Of a stretch of 19,058 bases of DNA, positions 13,991 through 19,058 are shown piece by piece. The stretch spans positions 1 through 19,058 of the forward strand of contig CALGNM010000381.1 of NCBI GenBank assembly GCA_937958665.1. Direction: 5' to 3'. Below the pieces are notes generated by a model. That model saw only the letters and a program-made list of their open reading frames with translations. It made no database searches and was not told where the DNA came from. The first letter of the stretch is position 1. Each line of letters begins with the position of its first letter. The translations under genes and the position numbers were made by a program. The stretch comes from an uncultured bacterium (lineage in GTDB: Bacteria; Edwardsbacteria; AC1; EtOH8).

Positions 13991-16149
13991 GTTCGTTTCT
14001 GCTTGTCGGTTTCGGCCATCCGGCGCCTGGCCTCGGCCAATGCCGCCTCGGCGGCCCGGGCCAGTTCGGTATCCTTGTCCTTGGCCATCTTGGCCAGCAC
14101 CTCGGCCGAGGTGCGGGTGGCCAGCCGGCCAAGCCCGCCTATGATCAGCTTCTTGACCTCCGGCGGCTCCCCCCGGCCCAGCATGTCCCGGCGGTAGTAC
14201 AGCTCGGACAGGGCGTCGGCCGAGGCCTCGCTGCCTGCCTGGCCGGCGAACTCGATGGCCTGTTTCTTGACCTCGGGATCCTTGTCCCCCATGGCCCTGA
14301 TCAGCCAGGCCTCAGCCTGGCTGCCTCCCAGCTTGAACAGGGCCTTGAGGGCCTCCTGCCTGACCCGGCTGTCCTTGTCCTCCAGCACAGTTCCCAGCAC
14401 CCCCAGCGAATCCGGCCCGCCCATCAGGGAGAGCAGAACGCACATATTGCGGCGCACGAACCAGCGGTCATCGGACAGGGCCTTGACGGCCAATTCCTCC
14501 ACCCCCCGGCCGATCTTGTTGAGGACATACATGCACTTGAATCGCATGTTGCTGTCCTCGCTCTCCTTGACCGTCTCCATCAGGTAGGGCAGAGCCTTTT
14601 CCCTGATGCCGGCCAAAGCTGAAGCCGCCGGCTCCAGCAGGGGATCCTTGAGCAGGGCCAGAACCAGGGAGCGAATGGCCTGCTCGTCCCCAATTTCAGA
14701 CAGAATCCCAACCATGTCCCGGGCCACTGGCTTCTCGGCCATCAACAGCATGATATCCGAGATGTCCTTGCTGATCAGGTTGACCAAAGCCTGGCGCTGC
14801 CGGCTTTTAAGATCCTGGGCTATCTGCCGAACCACCTCGACCACCCGATGGTAAAGCTTATCGTTTATCTCCTGGCGCAGCCTCAGAGTCAAACTGCCTA
14901 TCAGCATCTCCGAGAGATCAAACCGCTCTATGGCCTGCAGGTCCTGGCTCAGCAGGAACATCTGATCCAAAGCCCCTCCCCTGACCGTCGGGTCGGCATC
15001 CCCGGCCAGCCGGAGGAAACCCTCCAGGGCCGGCCGACAATCGGCATCCCGCCTGATTATCCACCTCAATATCCTAAGCTGCTCTCCGGTGACCATCTCC
15101 GCCCCCGGCCGGGCCCCCAGGTCGGACAGGTAGCGCTCCTTGACCGGCTGGGTGGAGGCATCGTGCCCAAACACGAAATCGCAGTCCTCCGGACTGAGCC
15201 CGTAATACTTCAGCTGGGGGCTGACTAGCGGGAGCAGGGCTTGTTTTCGGGAGGCATCCGCCGGAATGGAGGCCACCATACCCCTCAGCTTCTCGGACAG
15301 CACCACCGGGTCGTTCTTGTTCTCCAGGGCCAGCACCTCGGCCTTGTTGACGATCAGCTTGGCCAGCTCCTGGTCGGTATACCTGGTCAGCAGCTCCCGG
15401 ACCACGTCGGACCACTCGGGGTTGTCCAGCTTGACCTGGGCCACCATCTGGCTGCTACGCTGATCCAGCCCGTTGATCACCCCGGCCATCATGGCGGGAT
15501 ATTCGCCGCCCCCCTGGGCCTTGACCATGTTGCCCAGCCGGTCCAGGTCGCTCATCAGCTTCTCCTGGCCCTGCTCGGTATCGGCCAGGGCCAGGGCCCC
15601 CTTGATCAGCATCTCGGTGACCATCGAGGGGTCGCTTCTCAGCATGGCCACCACCTGGTCCGGCAGCAGGCTGTCGACCGAGGCTCCCCCGCCACCGGCC
15701 CCAGCTCCTGAGCCCCCGCTGCCGTAGGAGATGCCGGTGACCACGATGTTGGAGATGCCCCGCAGGGCCAGGGCCGCCGCCAGACCGCCCTTGGCCTTGA
15801 CCTGCTCCGGGTCCAGGGCCATGGTCTCGAAGAAGCCCTGGAGCTGGTCGCGGTCCAGCCCCTGTTTGAAGGTCAGCTGGCCCACGCTGCGCTTGCCCAG
15901 CTCGGAGATGAAGTTGGCGAACACCTCCTTGCGGGAATCGGGCACCGGCTTGTCGTTCATCAGCAGGATGTTTCCGGCCAGGCTCAGGCTCAGCAATCCG
16001 TCACCCCCCATGGCCTCCTTGATCAGCTGGAGGCTGGCCTCGAACAGCTTCTGGGAGGTGGCATGGCTGGCCGGATACATCTTCAGGTTCCTCAAGGCCC
16101 CGGTCAGCTGGCCCACCAACCTGGTCATCAGCATGGGGGATATGGCCAT
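13987..16149 (-). CDS. Large HEAT-repeat protein with a conserved N-terminal domain
   Basis: 720 residues, no signal peptide or membrane helix. Residues 1-140 form a domain with [18 protein letters not shown] (17-34), a [22 protein letters not shown] stretch and [18 protein letters not shown] (89-106); I recall this type at the N-terminus of bacterial HEAT and HD-GYP proteins. A Gly/Ser/Ala linker follows (142-156), then a helical middle region. From ~430 to 705 short helical repeats dominate (for example [26 protein letters not shown], then [24 protein letters not shown], split by short loops), a HEAT/armadillo-like solenoid for protein binding. The C-terminus is charged. It starts 20 bases after purH (GGGAG upstream) and overlaps guaA by 4 bases. 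No enzymatic motif is visible, and its role between two purine genes is unknown. Confidence 0.8.
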   Translation of the reverse strand: MAISPMLMTRLVGQLTGALRNLKMYPASHATSQKLFEASLQLIKEAMGGDGLLSLSLAGNILLMNDKPVPDSRKEVFANFISELGKRSVGQLTFKQGLDRDQLQGFFETMALDPEQVKAKGGLAAALALRGISNIVVTGISYGSGGSGAGAGGGGASVDSLLPDQVVAMLRSDPSMVTEMLIKGALALADTEQGQEKLMSDLDRLGNMVKAQGGGEYPAMMAGVINGLDQRSSQMVAQVKLDNPEWSDVVRELLTRYTDQELAKLIVNKAEVLALENKNDPVVLSEKLRGMVASIPADASRKQALLPLVSPQLKYYGLSPEDCDFVFGHDASTQPVKERYLSDLGARPGAEMVTGEQLRILRWIIRRDADCRPALEGFLRLAGDADPTVRGGALDQMFLLSQDLQAIERFDLSEMLIGSLTLRLRQEINDKLYHRVVEVVRQIAQDLKSRQRQALVNLISKDISDIMLLMAEKPVARDMVGILSEIGDEQAIRSLVLALLKDPLLEPAASALAGIREKALPYLMETVKESEDSNMRFKCMYVLNKIGRGVEELAVKALSDDRWFVRRNMCVLLSLMGGPDSLGVLGTVLEDKDSRVRQEALKALFKLGGSQAEAWLIRAMGDKDPEVKKQAIEFAGQAGSEASADALSELYYRRDMLGRGEPPEVKKLIIGGLGRLATRTSAEVLAKMAKDKDTELARAAEAALAEARRRMAETDKQKRT

Positions 16150-16169
16150 AATCGCGCTCCCAATAAATC

Positions 16170-17732
16170 CTAATGCCGAAAATGCCTGATCCCGGTGAAC
16201 ATCATGGTGACGTTGAGCTCGCTTGCTTTCTTGATGACCTCAGAATCCTTGACCGATCCCCCGGGCTGGATGACGGCGGTGATGCCCCCGGCCGCCGCCT
16301 CCTCGATGTTGTCGGCAAAGGGGAAGAAGCCATCGGAAGCCAGCACCGCCCCCCGGGCCCGTTCCCCGGCCTGCCGCAGGGCCAACCGCACCGAGGCCAG
16401 GCGGTTCATCTGGCCGGCTCCCACCCCCACCACCTGAAGGCCCTGGGCTATGACGATGGCGTTGGACTTGACGTGCTTGACCACCTGATAGGCGAAGGCC
16501 AGCGACTCCATCGTCTCCGACGAGGGGGCCGGGCCGGCCACATGCTGCAGGATGGCCTGTTCAAGCACCGTGGCATCTGGCCGTTGGACCAGAAATCCGC
16601 CGGCCACCGACCGAACCAACCACTTGGAGTCGCCTTGAGCCCGGTCCATCCTCACCAGCCGGACGTTCTGGCCCCACCCCTTGCGCCCGGCAGAGATTTC
16701 CTTGACCCCCTCATCGAAGCCGGGGGCCGCCACCACCTCGTAGAAACTGCCCGGGGCCACCATCAGCAGGGCGGTCTCGGAATCCAGTGGGCGGTTGAGG
16801 GCGATGATACCTCCGTAGCGCGAAATGGGGCCGGGCGGAAGCTCTCCCTGCTCGGCCAGGGCGTAGGCCTGGGCCAAACCGTCGCCCAGGGCGCAGCCGC
16901 AGGGGTTGGTGTGCTTGATGATGGCGCAGGCCGGCCTTTTGAATTCCCGAACCAAGTCCCAGGCCGCCGATAGGTCCAGGATGTTGTTGTAGGAGATCTC
17001 CTTGCCGTGTATCTGCTCGAAGGGCGGTGGGGCCCCAGAACCCAGGTAGAAGCCGGCCGCCTGGTGGGGGTTCTCCCCATAACGCAGGCCGATGGCCCTC
17101 TCCAGCGGGGCCGCGATCACCGGAGGAAGGTCCCCGCCGTCCGGCTGCAGCCGCCTAAAATATTCCCCGATGGCCGAATCGTAGCGGCCGGTCAGCTCGA
17201 AGGCCCGGACCGCCAGTTTCTTTTTGGTCTCCAGCGATACTTCCTTGAATTGGTTGATCTCGTCCAGCACCGGCTGGTACTGCTCCGGCGAGGTCAGCAC
17301 CGCCACCGCCCGGTAATTCTTGGCCGCCGCCCTGATCAGGGATGGCCCGCCGATGTCGATGTTCTCGACGGCCTGCTCCTCGGTGACATTGGGCTTGGCC
17401 ACCGTCTGCTCGAAGGGGTACAGGTTGACCGCCACGATATCTATTGGAGCGATGTCATTCTGCTTGAGCTTCTCCATATGGGCCGGCAGATCCCGGCGGG
17501 CCAGGATGCCGGCGTGAATCCGGGGATGGAGGGTCTTGACCCGGCCGTCCAGCATCTCGGGAAAACCGGTGACGTCGGTCACGTCGATCACGTCGATCCC
17601 CTTCTCCCGCAGGAAGGCTGCGGTTCCGCCGCTGGAGACTATCTCGTAGCCCAACGCGGCCAGCCCCCGGGCGAACTTGTCCAGGCCGGCCTTATCGTAG
17701 ACGCTTATCAGAGCCCGGCGGACAGGCTTCAT
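16170..17732 (-). CDS. purH: Bifunctional AICAR formyltransferase / IMP cyclohydrolase
   Basis: 520 residues from ATG 17732. It adds a formyl group from 10-formyl-THF to AICAR and closes the ring to IMP, the last two purine steps. The N-terminal cyclohydrolase domain (~1-195) has the phosphate loop SSGGTAAFL (33-41) and GRVKTLHPRIHAGIL (63-77). The C-terminal transformylase has GENPHQAA, SYNNILDLSAAWDLV and catalytic Lys273-His274 in KHTNPCG, then SDGFFPFADNIE and the family ending RHFRH. A GTG directly before the ATG (17735) is the other possible start. I prefer ATG because AAAGGG is 6 bases upstream of it; the ATG shares one base with the amidohydrolase stop (TGATG). Its one-carbon donor depends on GlyA and FolK, both in this window. 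Confidence 0.96.
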   Translation of the reverse strand: MKPVRRALISVYDKAGLDKFARGLAALGYEIVSSGGTAAFLREKGIDVIDVTDVTGFPEMLDGRVKTLHPRIHAGILARRDLPAHMEKLKQNDIAPIDIVAVNLYPFEQTVAKPNVTEEQAVENIDIGGPSLIRAAAKNYRAVAVLTSPEQYQPVLDEINQFKEVSLETKKKLAVRAFELTGRYDSAIGEYFRRLQPDGGDLPPVIAAPLERAIGLRYGENPHQAAGFYLGSGAPPPFEQIHGKEISYNNILDLSAAWDLVREFKRPACAIIKHTNPCGCALGDGLAQAYALAEQGELPPGPISRYGGIIALNRPLDSETALLMVAPGSFYEVVAAPGFDEGVKEISAGRKGWGQNVRLVRMDRAQGDSKWLVRSVAGGFLVQRPDATVLEQAILQHVAGPAPSSETMESLAFAYQVVKHVKSNAIVIAQGLQVVGVGAGQMNRLASVRLALRQAGERARGAVLASDGFFPFADNIEEAAAGGITAVIQPGGSVKDSEVIKKASELNVTMMFTGIRHFRH

Positions 17733-18967
17733 CACAGACCCTTTCTCAGCACCTTCCCCTCGGCCATCACCATCCGGGGATAGGCCGCCAGCTGCAGGGG
17801 GTTTTTATCCCACACCGTCAGGCTGGCCAGCTTGCCCGGCTCCAGGCTGCCCAGGACATCGTCTATCCCCAAAATGGCGGCGTTCTTCAGGGTGATCAGC
17901 GAGATGGCCTCCTCCTCCTTCATCCCGAATATCAGGAAGAACTTCAGGCTGTCGCGCAGGGCCGGAGTCAGAATCACCGGGTGGTCGGTCATCAGACCGT
18001 ACTGGGCCCTGGACTTCATCAGCAGCTCGGCGTGACGGTAGCTTTCGTTCTTGAGCTCCACCTTGTAGGGCAATGACCCCAGCGGACCGTAGACCACCGG
18101 GATGCCGTTGGCGGCCAGCTCGTCGAAGATCTCCCGGTGGTGGACATCCCCCAGGTGGTCGGCGGTGACCTTAAGCCCGTACCTCTTGGCCAGGGATATC
18201 AGGAACAGCACGTCGTCCTCCTTGTGGACGTGGACCTTGGCGGTCTTGTGCCCCTCCAGCAGCTCCAACAGGGCTGTCTCCTCGCAGTCGAACTCCATGG
18301 TGAATTCCCGCTCGATGGCCTTCTTCTCGAACTCGATGTCGTCCCGGTTGACCTTCTTCTCGCCGCTGCGGACCTTGATGTCCAGCTCCTTCAGCTTCTT
18401 TTCCCGGGCCAATTCGGCCTTCCGCCTCTTTAGCAACACCCCCTCGAACTTCTTCTCCAGCATCCCGTAGACCCCCATCCGGGTGTTGGGCCTTTGCCCC
18501 TTCCATTCCCCGGTGGAACGGGGGTTGTAGCCCAGAGCCATCTTGTAGCCGTAGTCCTTGACCAAGGCCTCCTTGCGGTTCTGGGCGAAGTTTTTGATGA
18601 TCATGGCCCGCCCGCCCAGCAGATTGCCGCTGCCGGGCACGATGCAGCTGTAAAGCACCCCGAAGTCCACCGCCTCCCGGAAGGCCAGGTCGTCGAAATA
18701 GACGCTGTTCAGGGGGTCGTTGATGGGCAGGAACTGGTCCGAGATGTCGTTGGCCTCGTCCTCGGCCCCCGGCTCCCCGAAACGGGCCATTCCGATGTGG
18801 GAATGGGCGTCGATGAAGGCCGGGGTGACCACCCCGGAGAAGTCAGCCTTCTGTTTCTTCTTGCCAATCTCGGCTATCCGGTCGTTCTCGACCACCACCG
18901 AGACGTTGTTCAGCCGGCGCTTGCCGTCGAACAGAACCTCGGCGTTGATTACTATGCTCTTGGCCAT
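17732..18967 (-). CDS. Amidohydrolase (imidazolonepropionase-like metal hydrolase)
   Basis: 411 residues of the amidohydrolase superfamily (COG1228-like). It has an N-terminal beta domain, then metal ligands His55 and His57 in DAHSHIG, a GSGNLLGGRAMIIK block (112-125), a conserved STGEWKGQRPNTRMGVYGML block (151-170), VHVHKEDD (245-252, His246/His248), ADHLGDVHH (269-277, His271) and Asp328 in TDHP, followed by a C-terminal AAILGIDDVLGSLEPGKLASLTVWD. Residues ~170-228 form a highly charged helical insertion seen in related amidohydrolases. Substrate unknown: dipeptide, imidazolone and related cyclic amides are all possible. ATG 18967 is preceded by GAGGA. Its stop overlaps the purH start, which suggests co-expression but not a purine function. 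I do not assign a gene symbol. Confidence 0.85.
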   Translation of the reverse strand: MAKSIVINAEVLFDGKRRLNNVSVVVENDRIAEIGKKKQKADFSGVVTPAFIDAHSHIGMARFGEPGAEDEANDISDQFLPINDPLNSVYFDDLAFREAVDFGVLYSCIVPGSGNLLGGRAMIIKNFAQNRKEALVKDYGYKMALGYNPRSTGEWKGQRPNTRMGVYGMLEKKFEGVLLKRRKAELAREKKLKELDIKVRSGEKKVNRDDIEFEKKAIEREFTMEFDCEETALLELLEGHKTAKVHVHKEDDVLFLISLAKRYGLKVTADHLGDVHHREIFDELAANGIPVVYGPLGSLPYKVELKNESYRHAELLMKSRAQYGLMTDHPVILTPALRDSLKFFLIFGMKEEEAISLITLKNAAILGIDDVLGSLEPGKLASLTVWDKNPLQLAAYPRMVMAEGKVLRKGL

Positions 18968-18979
18968 GGCTTGATATCC

Positions 18980-19012
18980 TCAAAATTGGTTGAGATTTTT
19001 TACCGTATCTTT
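18980..19012 (-). CDS. Possible C-terminal end of an upstream gene
   Basis: Minus from 19012, ten sense codons (KDTVKNLNQF) run to TGA at 18982-18980, 12 bases before the amidohydrolase ATG. The tight spacing copies the other gene junctions, so an operon continuing beyond the contig is plausible. Ten codons are too few for identification, and another frame is also open here. Confidence 0.3.
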   Translation of the reverse strand, partial: KDTVKNLNQF

Positions 19013-19013
19013 G

Positions 19014-19058
19014 AGATCGGAAGAGCGTCGTGTAGGGAAAGAGTGTAGATCTCGGTGG
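19014..19058. other. Illumina P5-side sequencing adapter (not genomic)
   Basis: From AGATCGGAAGAGCGTCGTGT to the end the bases match the reverse complement of the TruSeq universal adapter exactly. Genomic sequence stops at 19013. Plus-strand translation across this junction ends in GRASCRERV, a well-known spurious peptide produced by this adapter. Confidence 0.98.

Noticed and set aside
13205-14197. 330-codon plus-strand frame over guaA and the HEAT gene
   Set aside because: It crosses two real genes on the other strand and lacks any recognisable domain or ribosome site.
47-19013. CRISPR array, tRNA, rRNA, transposon or prophage
   Set aside because: No regularly spaced repeats, no cloverleaf-sized gap, no transposase or inverted-repeat ends were seen; nearly every base is covered by ordinary minus-strand genes.

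Overview
This window is one contiguous piece of GC-rich bacterial DNA. Apart from its two ends it is completely packed with genes, all on the minus strand, so transcription runs from high to low coordinates. The outer 46 and 45 bases are not biological: they are the two Illumina TruSeq-type adapters, which leaves genomic sequence at 47..19013. I count 20 complete protein genes, one gene cut off at the left end (queH) and a possible gene tail at the right end. No stretch over 300 bases lacks a gene; the longest gap is 92 bases. I see no rRNA, tRNA, CRISPR, insertion sequence or convincing intrinsic terminator.

The organism cannot be named from this window. Clostridium-like butyrate-kinase and phosphotransbutyrylase genes in two copies suggest a fermentative anaerobe. 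PAS-GGDEF, DUF4388-type, HEAT and TPR proteins set in a G/C-biased coding style suggest a signalling-rich, uncultured lineage rather than a classic Clostridium. This is an inference.

Layout in transcription order. (a) 18967 to 12440, purine block: a metal-dependent amidohydrolase, purH, a large HEAT-repeat protein and guaA, with overlapping or nearly touching ends. (b) 12347 to 5599, acyl-phosphate block: a TPR protein, butyrate kinase 2 with a long basic tail, a DUF4180 protein, a SpoIIAA/STAS-like protein, butyrate kinase 1, phosphotransbutyrylase 1, a PAS-GGDEF diguanylate cyclase and phosphotransbutyrylase 2. (c) 5577 to 47, housekeeping block: rpiB, a secreted TlpA-type thioredoxin, glyA, a small DUF4388/MshEN-like protein, a dCMP deaminase, folK, a deoxynucleoside kinase, dapA and the start of queH.

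How they fit together. FolK makes folate, GlyA loads it with one-carbon units, and PurH uses 10-formyl-folate to finish IMP, which leads to GMP through GuaA. The deoxynucleoside kinase and dCMP deaminase feed the dNTP and dUMP pools. The two Ptb and two Buk proteins would convert acyl-CoA to acyl-phosphate to acid plus ATP. The unusual part is the acyl-phosphate block: duplicated enzymes interleaved with a cyclic-di-GMP synthase and two small non-enzymatic proteins, and one kinase carrying a histone-H1-like tail.
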